Below the pieces are notes generated by a model. The model searched no databases. It saw only the letters and a program-made list of their open reading frames with translations, and was not told the DNA's origin. A stretch of 53,532 nt of DNA, from contig JAPLUI010000315.1 of the NCBI GenBank assembly GCA_026397725.1, positions 1-53,532 on the forward strand. The letters run 5' to 3'. This document shows, one piece after another, positions 34,658 to 43,960 of the stretch. This stretch comes from Verrucomicrobiota bacterium. GTDB lineage: Bacteria > Verrucomicrobiota > Verrucomicrobiia > Verrucomicrobiales > Akkermansiaceae. Position 1 is the first letter of the stretch, and every line of letters begins with the position of its first letter. The position numbers were made by a program, and so were the translations under genes.

Positions 34658-36240
34658 CTGCGCCGCCCCCCCTCCAGCAGCAATCTCATGTCACGTTCTA
34701 TCTCATCACCGGATTTGACCTCCCCAAGCAATCGCTGGAACTCATCCATTTCGGGTTCCACGCGCACCGACGCAAGCTCGCCTTCCGCCTGGATATGGAC
34801 ACCGCGAGCGTCAACTGACACTTTGAATTCGCCAGGACGGATGTCCACCATGGTTCTAACGCACTTCCAATTCATGCGTTGGGCCAACTCCAGTGCAGCC
34901 TTGGTCTGGACGGGAGACAAGCCTCCCTTGGCTGACGGCGCGAACAACTCTCTCAAGGTAACGGGTCGCGGCGGAGGCTCTCCCATGCTAACACCAGATT
35001 GGGAGAGCCTGTGAGCAGAAGCGGCCATGCGTTGGCTTACGGCGTGATAGAGTCCCGGCATGTTCCGAATTTCGGCCGGGACACCAAGCCAGTTGTCACG
35101 CGCTGCGAAGAGAATCGATGCTACCAGATAATCCGTGGCCGAAAGCGCTGAGTGGCGGAAATCCAATAGTTCCACGCACGTATCGCAAAGACAGAAGAGG
35201 ATTAAGGCGCGGGGAAACGGCTTGAGGTGACGCTCGAAAAGCTCGGTGACGCTAGCTGCACTGAAGCCCGCGAGATCCCGGATATCCTCCACAAGCCTAC
35301 CCAGTCTTTTGGAAAGTTTCTCGTCCAGCCGGGAAACCTCCGAGGAAAGATACTCCAGCAGCGCATCAAGAGGATCGATTCCTGAAGGATCCGAACGCGA
35401 AACCGCCACCCGCTGCACTGCTTCCCAGAATATCTTGGCATGTGCTTCCCTATCATCGCTCACCTTTCCATCCACACACCAGGCAACGAGATTTTCCAAT
35501 AAGGAGTCCGGCGGTTCCCGCCACGGGGCGGAATCAAATGCCGCCCGGCAACCGATGATTGCCATTTCACTGCGGTTGGCTTGACCGGCGAGCATCGCCA
35601 GCACTCCCCCAACCGCAAGAGGGACATCCATTGGCACCTCAAGATCAGGCAACAATCCTGGCGCGGGAGGCCAGACAAAGCCGGCATCGTCTCTATAGGC
35701 ACCGCCATCAAACTTCAATTTGAAATGATGGAGGGGCACATTACCATAAGCCATTGCATCCAAAATACATCTATCCATCTCTTCCCTGGTTCGGAATTCG
35801 ATGCTTTCAATGACGATTGCTGGCAATGGCGTTGGAACGAATATCACCTGTGATCCGGCGGGCGGATAACCGGGAAGCTCCATCATGCTCAGGAGTCCGT
35901 CCTTGCCGAGAACGCGCACAGGACCACTGAGCCGGGTTAGATTGAGCACCATCACACATGCAATAGAAGACGACCCCTCGCTGGCCGCCTGATCAAATGC
36001 ACCCGATGGAATTTTATCGGGAAAGAGAGGTGCCCAACCGGGGCAGGTCGAAAGGGAATCCACATAGTGTTTTCCCGCAAATCCCTTTGGCGACATGATC
36101 AGGCCGGCGGCCAGCATGTAGAATAGGTTGCGTTGGTTTGTCACCATCTTCAAGCCGCCGCCGGATGCAGCAACCACGCGGGGAGCGAGTCCAAGAAGGA
36201 GTTCGTGTCCCTGAATGTTCTTCTTTTTCTTAGGGGTCAT
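34654..36240 (-). CDS. Defence-operon protein of unknown family
   Basis: 528 aa, overlapping both neighbours (11 bases and ATGA). No family recognised. It is soluble, with a mixed alpha/beta first half (LLLGLAPRVVAASGGGLKMVTNQRNLFYMLAAGLIMSP; FAGKHYVDSLSTCPGWAPLFPDK) and a helical middle region (DALLEYLSSEVSRLDEKLSKRLGRLVEDIRDLAG). The region around PLHHFKLKFDGG may be a substrate-facing loop. No Walker, PLD (HKD) or methyltransferase motif is visible. Its locked position in the operon marks it as a structural or sensor subunit of the system. Confidence 0.8.
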   Translation of the reverse strand: MTPKKKKNIQGHELLLGLAPRVVAASGGGLKMVTNQRNLFYMLAAGLIMSPKGFAGKHYVDSLSTCPGWAPLFPDKIPSGAFDQAASEGSSSIACVMVLNLTRLSGPVRVLGKDGLLSMMELPGYPPAGSQVIFVPTPLPAIVIESIEFRTREEMDRCILDAMAYGNVPLHHFKLKFDGGAYRDDAGFVWPPAPGLLPDLEVPMDVPLAVGGVLAMLAGQANRSEMAIIGCRAAFDSAPWREPPDSLLENLVAWCVDGKVSDDREAHAKIFWEAVQRVAVSRSDPSGIDPLDALLEYLSSEVSRLDEKLSKRLGRLVEDIRDLAGFSAASVTELFERHLKPFPRALILFCLCDTCVELLDFRHSALSATDYLVASILFAARDNWLGVPAEIRNMPGLYHAVSQRMAASAHRLSQSGVSMGEPPPRPVTLRELFAPSAKGGLSPVQTKAALELAQRMNWKCVRTMVDIRPGEFKVSVDARGVHIQAEGELASVRVEPEMDEFQRLLGEVKSGDEIERDMRLLLEGGRRR

Positions 36241-37420
36241 GGCGTTCTAGTATCTCAGGGTCGTTAGGAAGGATTGGGTCGATCGGGCAATGACATCCGG
36301 CTTGGCGGAGCATGATCACGCTGCGGCGGGCACGAGCAGCCATCACGTAGAAAAGGCGCTTGGCAACGTCCGGATCGTTAGGCCGGTAATAAAAGCATTC
36401 GATGTCGGCGATGAATACCGCGTCAAATTCGAGACCCTTGCATGACTGTGCATTGATTACCATAATGCCTCCTTGGTCGAAATGGAGCTCATTTCTTTCT
36501 CCACTCGAATAAGTCTGTATGTCCGGCTTTGGATGATCCAAGGTAACGTCACAATGCTTCAACCCTTCCACGTACCGCGACCGCACTCTATCGTCAGGGG
36601 TAATGATGCCTAATAAATGTCCCGGCCTGTGATCCCAGTATTTCAGAATCCGGCTTAGAATCTGTGGGAAGCTGTCTGGTGCGTAACTGAACATTTCCGG
36701 AACATTCACGGATTTGCGGGCATCAGGCAGTTCCGGTGGCGGGCTGGCGGGATCGCCGGTGTAAAAGTGCCGGGCGAGTCTCGCGATTTGATGGGTATTC
36801 CGATGATTCGTCTTTAGCTCCTTCACCTGCTCGGGATCGATAGCGAGATGTCTTTCAATATCTCTGCGACTGCTGCATCTTCCCGTGGAGATCTGCTGAT
36901 TTTGATCGGCAACTACATAGAAGTTCATAAATCCCAGATCGATGAGAGCCTGGTAAAAATCGGGAGGCATATCCTGCCCCTCGTCGATGACGACATGCGG
37001 AGGTGCCTGTCTGTCACTCAAGGTAATCAATTCCAACTCTTTGACCCGTTCCCAGTCGATTTCCCGGTATGAATTTGAGGTATTGGCGGTTAGCAAAGGG
37101 CATTGCTTCCCAGAGTATTCTGCAATGGTTCTACGAAACCAACGATCCCAAGTGAACGCCTCCACGCCGCGATACAGAACCCGGCTCGCTTGCTCCAACA
37201 GGTGATTGTAGATCAGAAATACATAGGGAATTCCTTCTCTGGCACAACGTTGTGCTCGCAAAAGCGCAACCACGGACTTCCCTGTTCCCGGTCCGCCGAT
37301 CACCAAGTGTTGGCCGTTCATCGGAAGCGAACGCACCTCTTCCTGATCTTTGGTCAGTTCATGAATTCCCGGCAGCGCACACTGTCGGCCCTTTCCAATG
37401 ATCTGGTTGGTGCCGTTCAT
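36230..37420 (-). CDS. UvrD/DUF2075-like ATPase of the defence operon
   Basis: 396 aa. Walker A VIGGPGTGKSVVALLRA near residues 40-56, motif II VVIDEGQDMPPDFYQAL, motif III VVADQNQQIS, motif IV-like LKTNHRNTHQIARLA, and motif VI region LFYVMAARARRSVIML. It is shorter than UvrD and lacks most of the 1B/2B inserts, so it is an accessory ATPase or translocase. It overlaps the DrmB-like gene by ATGA. Confidence 0.88.
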   Translation of the reverse strand: MNGTNQIIGKGRQCALPGIHELTKDQEEVRSLPMNGQHLVIGGPGTGKSVVALLRAQRCAREGIPYVFLIYNHLLEQASRVLYRGVEAFTWDRWFRRTIAEYSGKQCPLLTANTSNSYREIDWERVKELELITLSDRQAPPHVVIDEGQDMPPDFYQALIDLGFMNFYVVADQNQQISTGRCSSRRDIERHLAIDPEQVKELKTNHRNTHQIARLARHFYTGDPASPPPELPDARKSVNVPEMFSYAPDSFPQILSRILKYWDHRPGHLLGIITPDDRVRSRYVEGLKHCDVTLDHPKPDIQTYSSGERNELHFDQGGIMVINAQSCKGLEFDAVFIADIECFYYRPNDPDVAKRLFYVMAARARRSVIMLRQAGCHCPIDPILPNDPEILERHDP

Positions 37421-39306
37421 AGCGCACAGGCTGGCAAGGTTCCGACAAAATCCAGGAATGGCAGCATGCCGTCACCTGCTGGTTTCCCGCGAGCGCCGCC
37501 TTCCGGCAGCCAACCTTTAAGAAAGCTACGGTCCAGCAGCACGTTTCCGCAGGAGCAACTCGGCTCGGGGATCAGAGCACAGCCGTGGCAAGCAGCGCGA
37601 TTCAGCAGAGCCGGACCTTGCCCTTGATGCTCTCGACAAACAGGGTCCATGGAGCACCACTGGGCACGCTCGAACACATCCGACAGCAGACGAAGAAGAC
37701 GCCGCGGCTCGGCAAGTTCAGCAAGTCCACCGAGAGATCCGGCAACGTCGGGAACTGCCACATATACCAGCATACCCGCCATTTTCGCGCTTCCACTTGA
37801 ACAGAAAATCCTTTCCTTCAGCGAGGCAGCAGGATAGCCGGCCTCCGCCTCCAATTGTCGAATGAGCAAATGTGACAACGTATGTAGAAAGAGGAAGCGC
37901 GGCGAAACGGTAACCTCGGGATGGAATGACAGGTTTGCCGCCACGAACCTGTCCCTGAACATCGCGGTTCTCCTCACAACTGCTGCTACCGCTTCCCACG
38001 ATGAAAGGATTTCCTCGTCCAAAGTGATGAATACTCCTTCCCCGAAAAGCTCGATTGCAGGCAGCCAGGAGGCCATCCCTTCGATGTCAGGAGGCACGAT
38101 CACTTCGCCGTTCATGCGGGAGAAGCCCTTCAGCACCCGGATTTCTTTCAGGCGATGAACCGCCACCACCTGGTGGAACGCCCGGATGATTTCGCGGCGG
38201 ATACCGGCGGAATTGCCAGATTCATTTGCCGACGATTTCCAAGTGTGGGTGTGATGGATCGTCACCAAGTCCTCGTCATCCCGATTGTCTGAAATGGGAG
38301 TCGTAAGAGCTCCATATTCCTTCTCCAAAAGAATCGCCGGTGTGATCGACTTCCCATAGAGTGGATAGCCTTGTTCAATTTTTTCACGCGCATCAATAAT
38401 CTCAGCTTCAGTGCAGCGGAATTCATCTTTCAGCAACGATAATTGAATTCGTTTTTGTAGATCTGTCATCGGCTTATCCAGAGCATAACGCAGCCTGGAA
38501 TTTCTGAAAATGCGGTCCACCACGGTGTTTCGTCGGATTTGCGATTCGGGTGGAATCACGAGAGCACTCACTGTCACTGCCGAGTGAACCCGGCTGTCGT
38601 TGACCTCCAACAGAGTGGCGAGTTCGGAGTGCGGACTGAGGGTGGGAGATTCCCGTATCCATGGCTGTTTACCTGCCCTGCCAAAAGGAACCTTATTGTT
38701 AGCAGAGAATGGCGCGCTGGCACGGCAAACCATGCACTCCAACTCCGGCGTTAAGCCCTTTGTATACCGCAATCGCAGGTGGGGTTGCCCGATATTCTCC
38801 CGGCACCTGCCCTGTTCCTCGGTTTTCGCCTCGCGGTGAGTCAGGTAATGCCACGGCACATCCGCCAGGTGTCCATCTGGATGGGCGATCAGCCACAACA
38901 CCTGATTCAGTTCGGGCTGTTTCTCACATTTGGTGCATCGAGGCAGTTTGTCCGCAGCATCCCATTCAACACCTTTCCATGGCTTATGGAAAAGAAAGCC
39001 GCAGTTCGGGCACCTCATCCAAGCAGGAAATCGGACCGCCGGGATGCAGTCGCCCACCACGGTACCGCTTTCCAACTTCTTGGCGACAGGAGGCTTGCGA
39101 AGTTCCTGTTCTATACCCAAGGAGGAGCGCACGCCGTCCACATACGGAATCAGATCACCAGCCGGCTTTCCTCCACTCTTCGTCCATTCCCTGATGTCCT
39201 TGATGACCATCAGGTATTTCGGCTCTTCCACCGCACGAACGATTGCTCCTACGGAGCTGTGTCCAAGAAGATGGGAAAGGCGAACTGGAGTGTGCTCTAT
39301 GCTCAT
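37417..39306 (-). CDS. drmB: DrmB-like DUF1998 protein
   Basis: 629 aa from MSIEHTPVRLSHLLGHSSVG, whose ATG overlaps the helicase stop (ATGA). A zinc-finger region near 90-125 has CPNCG and CTKCEK. The C-terminal DUF1998 region has FLHTLSHLLIRQLEAEAGYPAASLKERIF, QWCSMDPVCREHQGQGPALLNRAACHGC and a final CSCGN. This is the arrangement of DrmB from DISARM, which works as a complex with the DrmA helicase to recognise and restrict incoming DNA. Start upstream at 39363 is less likely. Confidence 0.85.
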   Translation of the reverse strand: MSIEHTPVRLSHLLGHSSVGAIVRAVEEPKYLMVIKDIREWTKSGGKPAGDLIPYVDGVRSSLGIEQELRKPPVAKKLESGTVVGDCIPAVRFPAWMRCPNCGFLFHKPWKGVEWDAADKLPRCTKCEKQPELNQVLWLIAHPDGHLADVPWHYLTHREAKTEEQGRCRENIGQPHLRLRYTKGLTPELECMVCRASAPFSANNKVPFGRAGKQPWIRESPTLSPHSELATLLEVNDSRVHSAVTVSALVIPPESQIRRNTVVDRIFRNSRLRYALDKPMTDLQKRIQLSLLKDEFRCTEAEIIDAREKIEQGYPLYGKSITPAILLEKEYGALTTPISDNRDDEDLVTIHHTHTWKSSANESGNSAGIRREIIRAFHQVVAVHRLKEIRVLKGFSRMNGEVIVPPDIEGMASWLPAIELFGEGVFITLDEEILSSWEAVAAVVRRTAMFRDRFVAANLSFHPEVTVSPRFLFLHTLSHLLIRQLEAEAGYPAASLKERIFCSSGSAKMAGMLVYVAVPDVAGSLGGLAELAEPRRLLRLLSDVFERAQWCSMDPVCREHQGQGPALLNRAACHGCALIPEPSCSCGNVLLDRSFLKGWLPEGGARGKPAGDGMLPFLDFVGTLPACAL

Positions 39307-42300
39307 GTTTGTTTCAACAGGCTGACATCTTCGACATTTCGCACCGACTGCAGGGTGGGCCACAGGCCCCTTGAAGGAGGATCATTGAAATCCCGCAGGA
39401 GCCGGAGGCCTTGGTTTTCGCTTTTCCGCTCATGATAGCGGAGTACGCATTTTGACTCTTTTGCACTCCTGGATTCGCTGTCCCACTGATCCACCAACCT
39501 GTCAAGATGGGCGCACACGTCCACAGCCCTCTCACCTGCGGCCCTTGCCAATCTGGATTTCAGGATCTCGAGCACCTTGGATAGCCGTTCGTCAGAAGCG
39601 CTAAACAGTCCAGCCGACTTATTCAAACACAACCCTTTCACGGCATGCCTCACGACAATGACGAGCGCAGCGTGGAGCGCTCTGTCGCGGGCCTGGTGTG
39701 TGAATGGGGTAATGCTGGTGGGTTCCACGAATCGATAGAACGACTCGTGATAGCCGCGGAAGTGCTCGTAATGAGAAAGGCTTCGCGCTTGGTCCCGGTA
39801 AAAATTGACGAACACAAGCCCTGGAGTTTCTCCCCGTCCCACCCGACTGGTGCTCTGAATGTATTCACCGGTGGTGAGCGGCTGGCCATTCACCACCATC
39901 AAGGCTAGCCGCGAAACATCCAGTCCCACGGAAATCATGTTGGTGGCGAGCACCGCGTCGAGGCAATCATGGCTGCCCCTCGGTCTTTCCAAGCGGGCGA
40001 AGATTTCCGCATTTTTTTCGGGACCGGTTTGGCTTTGAAGTTCAGCAACCGCCGGGCGTTCGCGCCAAGCATGAGTTATGTCTTCACTGTCGTCTTTGGA
40101 TGACTGCTCCAACACCTCCTCTAGCATTCGCCTGAGTCGATTCTGAACGTCGGGTCCAAAAGCGTTCCAACTGATTCCAACCCCCTTGATACTGCCGTGG
40201 TAAACGACCAGAGTCCACCACGCGTCCAGCAAACGTTCCCGATCCTCAAATCGCCTGCTGAAAAGAACAGCGGGTGCGGCGATCAGCGCTGCTGCCAATG
40301 GAGCCATGCAGTGACGGCGATCAAGTGCAGGTGCAAGGAATCCCACATACAAGCGTCCAGGTTTTACTTCGAGTGGCACTGTTCGAGCAAAGAAGGAATC
40401 ATTGCACTCCAAACCTGGAGGAGGAAATATCGAAACATCCCTGCCATAAAGCCTGCGCACCTGTTCGGCCGCCATGCGGATGGTGGCTGTGGATGCGACA
40501 ATCTTTGGGTGAATGCCTTTCGATATCAGGACCGTATCAAGCGCCGCTTCATACAGGCCAGCCACCGACCCTAGAGCCCCCGCAATGAGATGAAGTTCGT
40601 CCTGAATCACCAATTCGGGCGGTCGTGTTTCCTCATTGCCAAAGAAGGCAGCGGCACGGTCCTCCCAGGCCAGCATGGCAAACTTATCGATGGTGGCGAT
40701 CAGAAGCGTCGGGGGATTCTTGTAAAGGGCTTCATCCACCACATTGCACGGCAGTATGCCGTCATGGTAACCACTGAAATCACAAGCGGAGTTGCAGCAC
40801 CGGAACGCAAATGCACGTTGCGAGGCACGGTAGCTCTTGGCGGGGTCAAAAGGATTCCCGCACCACGGGCATTTTCTCAACACCAACAGAACCGGGGCTT
40901 CCCTCCGCGCCGAGATCGCGTCCTCCACGCACTCGGCGGCCTTTTTGAACGAATTCGGACTTGCCGCACCTCCCACCCACATGCCCAAGGTGATCCGCTC
41001 GTCACCTAGACCCGCTTCCGGTTCCCTGAGACGGATCAGTTCCATGGCACATATCAGTCGTGTGGCGCGTTCAAATTGCTGCCCGGTAAGCAGGCGCAGC
41101 GTGTAGCGCATCAGAGCGGTGGTTCCGCCACCAGTATGAGGGTATTTCATGCGACGCCAGCCTATCAGGAAGGCGATTAATCCAAGATATGCCTCAGTCT
41201 TGCCCCCGCCGGTTGGGAACCAGATCAGGTCAACAGTATCCCGGTACTCGCAATCTTCATTCACAACCGACCCGATGGTGGTCAACAGGAACGCCAACTG
41301 GAATGGGCGCCACCCGGGAGTGATAGATTCCTGTTTCCTGATGAGATTGTCCTGCCGCATTTGATCCGCCATGGCCCGATTGGCGAGAGCAAAAGCACGC
41401 GCTACCAATGAGTCACTTTCGAGCAGCGCCACTCCCCCCTTCATTCTCGCAAGTGTGACATGCATCCGCTCGACTATCTTTTGCGCCGCCTCGGCATCTG
41501 GCAGATCAGGAGCTTCCTCCCGGCGTTCATCCACCCAAAGACCGTATTCCTCTACGAAACTTCTGAGTCTCCCGATGATTTCCGGCTGTTTTGCCGAGGA
41601 TGCGCCACAGGATGAAAGAAAATCAAGATCCAGAACTTCATGGTCCTGGCCGGAAACATCGGCGGTTACCTGTGGCACTTCCACAGCCGGCAGAAACTCC
41701 GTGCGGATCTCTCGCACCATTCCATCCCTCGTTTCCCACTGAACCGAAGCACCGTGGCCTACGGCGTAGATCCGTTTCGAACGGTATTGCAATTCCAACT
41801 CTCGCTCCTCAGGGGACAAGAGGGAAAAATCAACACGCGGGTATTCCCCAACCTCGCCATTCTCTATCAAGCATCTCAGCGAGGCTTCGAAAATGGAACG
41901 TGAGTTCCTCATCTCGCTTACCTCAAGCTCCGTCAGATTCCCCTCGATTTCAGCATCATTGAACAGTGATACAGTGACAATCCAACCATCAGAAAACGGC
42001 CGCCAAAGCACATCCACCCCTGCTTTACCCGTGAATAGAGAGATCCGACGATTCGTGGGGTGCTGTCGAGCGTCAGGCTCTCCTGGGGACGAAACCAGCA
42101 GTGAGTCTTGCTCTAAGTCGGAGCATAGCAAGGGGACCCTCAACCATTCCTCTCGCATGAATCTCCCAGCCGAGTCACGCTCCCCAGTTCTTTGATATGC
42201 GGCTGCGGAGGTCGCCAACACCAGGCGGGCTTGCTCGCCCCTCACAAAAAAAGAGAAACCCATTGAAGAAGGCGGAATGTAGCGTTTTCTCCGAATCGGG

Positions 42301-42557
42301 CTTGCCGCTGTTTTTCCCTCCAAGTCAGACGTGACATCGTCCTCAATATCCTCGTCGGCATCTCCGCCTGCGACATCCAGCCCGTCGCCCCCCTTGATGA
42401 CAGGGAACAGAACCCCACACGGGTGGCGCTCCAGCGGCTTGATGCCCCGTAGCACCACATCCTGATCCTGGCAAACCGGACCGATGAGCTGGTGTTTCAC
42501 CCAGCTCACCATTTGATCACGGAATTCATCTCGTCTCATCGGCACTGAATCTGACAT
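39303..42557 (-). CDS. drmA: DrmA-like superfamily-2 helicase (first gene of defence operon)
   Basis: 1084 aa, preceded by CAGGAG six bases before the ATG. An N-terminal region of about 430 residues without known fold (HPCGVLFPVIKGG) leads to an SF2 helicase core: IWFPTGGGKTEAYLGLIAFLIG (Walker A), LVIQDELHLIAGALGSVAGLYE (DExH-type motif II), a CxxC pair around CPWCGNPF, and DAVLATNMISVGLDVSRLALMVVNGQP, TGEYIQSTSRVGRG (motifs V-VI). These match the DrmA/YprA-like helicases of DISARM and its relatives. It should unwind or translocate on DNA with DrmB. Confidence 0.87.
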   Translation of the reverse strand: MSDSVPMRRDEFRDQMVSWVKHQLIGPVCQDQDVVLRGIKPLERHPCGVLFPVIKGGDGLDVAGGDADEDIEDDVTSDLEGKTAASPIRRKRYIPPSSMGFSFFVRGEQARLVLATSAAAYQRTGERDSAGRFMREEWLRVPLLCSDLEQDSLLVSSPGEPDARQHPTNRRISLFTGKAGVDVLWRPFSDGWIVTVSLFNDAEIEGNLTELEVSEMRNSRSIFEASLRCLIENGEVGEYPRVDFSLLSPEERELELQYRSKRIYAVGHGASVQWETRDGMVREIRTEFLPAVEVPQVTADVSGQDHEVLDLDFLSSCGASSAKQPEIIGRLRSFVEEYGLWVDERREEAPDLPDAEAAQKIVERMHVTLARMKGGVALLESDSLVARAFALANRAMADQMRQDNLIRKQESITPGWRPFQLAFLLTTIGSVVNEDCEYRDTVDLIWFPTGGGKTEAYLGLIAFLIGWRRMKYPHTGGGTTALMRYTLRLLTGQQFERATRLICAMELIRLREPEAGLGDERITLGMWVGGAASPNSFKKAAECVEDAISARREAPVLLVLRKCPWCGNPFDPAKSYRASQRAFAFRCCNSACDFSGYHDGILPCNVVDEALYKNPPTLLIATIDKFAMLAWEDRAAAFFGNEETRPPELVIQDELHLIAGALGSVAGLYEAALDTVLISKGIHPKIVASTATIRMAAEQVRRLYGRDVSIFPPPGLECNDSFFARTVPLEVKPGRLYVGFLAPALDRRHCMAPLAAALIAAPAVLFSRRFEDRERLLDAWWTLVVYHGSIKGVGISWNAFGPDVQNRLRRMLEEVLEQSSKDDSEDITHAWRERPAVAELQSQTGPEKNAEIFARLERPRGSHDCLDAVLATNMISVGLDVSRLALMVVNGQPLTTGEYIQSTSRVGRGETPGLVFVNFYRDQARSLSHYEHFRGYHESFYRFVEPTSITPFTHQARDRALHAALVIVVRHAVKGLCLNKSAGLFSASDERLSKVLEILKSRLARAAGERAVDVCAHLDRLVDQWDSESRSAKESKCVLRYHERKSENQGLRLLRDFNDPPSRGLWPTLQSVRNVEDVSLLKQT

Positions 42558-42823
42558 TGTGCTCCTGGCTCGGCAATACTATTTCCGTCCCCATAAATGG
42601 ATGATCCATGAAGAGAATGATTTGAAACGGTTGCAACCATCTCCCACGTCCGAGGTCCGTGGCCGCTGTGATCCGTTAGGTCCAGCCAAGCGCGGATGGA
42701 CAGGGGAACCCGATGGCCGTCCTGGCTTCCGGCACCAGGGCGGGATGGTCCCAGGGGTCGAGCGGCAGATGGCCGGCCAATCCCCCGTAGTGGCGCGGCT
42801 TGCCAGTCACTCGCTCGCCACAT
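42558..42823. promoter_or_regulatory. Leader region of the defence operon
   Basis: 266 bases between the operon start and the uracil-DNA glycosylase stop. A good ribosome site (CAGGAG) lies just before the helicase ATG. The first 60 bases are AT-rich with a TAGTAT-like -10 candidate about 25 bases before the ATG. The other part has a minus-strand open frame (42676 to about 42830) with a protein-like look (GGLAGHLPLDPWDHPALVP) that I cannot assign; it might be a gene end interrupted by island insertion. Confidence 0.4.
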
Positions 42824-43735
42824 TCAGGTTTTCGGCAGGAAGAATCCGCGTTGTTTGGCGGAGATCGGCAGGCCGGTTTTTTCCATGACGGCAAGCATGT
42901 CTTCCCACACCATGCGCTTGGGCTTGGTGTCGTGGGTGGTGCGGAGCAGGTAGCTTGGATGATAGGTCACCCGCAGTGGGATCCCCTCGCAGGCATGCCA
43001 TGAACCGCGCAGCGAGGCGACCGTGCCGCCGACGCCGAGCAGGCCCTCGGCGGCGCAGCCGCCGAGGGCGATGATGCACTGCGGGCGGATGATGTTGATT
43101 TCCGCCCGGAGCAAGGGCAGACAGGCCGCGATTTCCTCCGCCACGGGCGGGCGGTTGTTGGTGCTCTGGCGGGCCGTGGCAGGGCGGAACTTGACAACGT
43201 TGGAAATGTAAACCTCGCCGCGCTCCAAGCCCATCGCGGTGAGGATCTTGTCGAGCTGTTGCCCGGCCGGGCCGACGAAGGGTTCGAGTTTCTTCTCCTC
43301 CTCATAGCCCGGTGCCTCACCGATGAACATCAGCCGTGCCTCGGGATTGCCGGTGGCGAAAACCATGACCTCGCGCAAGGTGCCCAACGCGCGGGCGGGT
43401 GCCCAGGTTGCCGCCTGGCGGCGCAACGCCGCGAGTTGTTCGGCACGGGAAGCCCCTTCGATGACCAGTTGCGGCATCGGCACCCCTGGCCGCGCGGGTA
43501 CCGGCTCGACCGGCGGCATGTCCGCAAGTGGCAATACCCCCATCCTGGCAGGAGCCCGCGATGGTGCCGACGCCAATGGCGGAGCGGCGGGAGCGGCGGC
43601 GGTTCGCCCCGCCCGAAGGCGTTCGCTCAGGGCCCGCAGGCCGCTCCGGGCGTCCGGGTCCAGATGCAAATGGCTCATCCCCTGCGCTTGCTGGGCGTGG
43701 AGAAACTCAAGCAGGACATCGACCGGACGGCTCAC
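42824..43735 (-). CDS. Family-4-like uracil-DNA glycosylase lacking Fe-S ligands
   Basis: 303 aa with GTG start; an ATG 19 codons in is possible. An N-terminal Pro/Ala-rich extension of about 95 residues precedes the glycosylase. Motifs: LMFIGEAPGYEEEKKLEPFVGPAGQQLDKIL (motif 1, GEAPG at 139-143), VYISNVVKFRP, and TYHPSYLLR. It would remove uracil from DNA to start base excision repair. Family-4 enzymes use four Cys for a 4Fe-4S cluster. Here the first two are absent (region WAPARALGTLRE), the third is F in VKFRP, and only the one in EEIAACLP remains. Confidence 0.9.
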   Translation of the reverse strand: MSRPVDVLLEFLHAQQAQGMSHLHLDPDARSGLRALSERLRAGRTAAAPAAPPLASAPSRAPARMGVLPLADMPPVEPVPARPGVPMPQLVIEGASRAEQLAALRRQAATWAPARALGTLREVMVFATGNPEARLMFIGEAPGYEEEKKLEPFVGPAGQQLDKILTAMGLERGEVYISNVVKFRPATARQSTNNRPPVAEEIAACLPLLRAEINIIRPQCIIALGGCAAEGLLGVGGTVASLRGSWHACEGIPLRVTYHPSYLLRTTHDTKPKRMVWEDMLAVMEKTGLPISAKQRGFFLPKT

Positions 43736-43960
43736 CCGCGAAAGCTAGCGAGTCCCCTGCCCCGGTGCAATCGCCGTGTTGCAATTCGCCAGAAAGTTGT
43801 AAGTCACAAGTTGACAGGATGGACGGCATCCGCTAGACCACTCCGCGTGGTGACCAAGTTCCAACCCGGCTCAACGCACTGCCGCCGCCTTGGCCCCATT
43901 TCCCGCGAATAAGCACCGCCTGCCATCCGTATCACCAGCACGGCACACCTTCGAGTCACC

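Noticed and set aside
34654..36240. Considered as DrmC (phospholipase D) of DISARM
   Set aside because: No HxKxxxxD motif is present in the protein.
42590..42640. 16-base match TCTCTTCATGGATCAT between the defence leader and 28927-28945
   Set aside because: One such 16-base match is expected by chance in a window of this size; the flanks do not agree.
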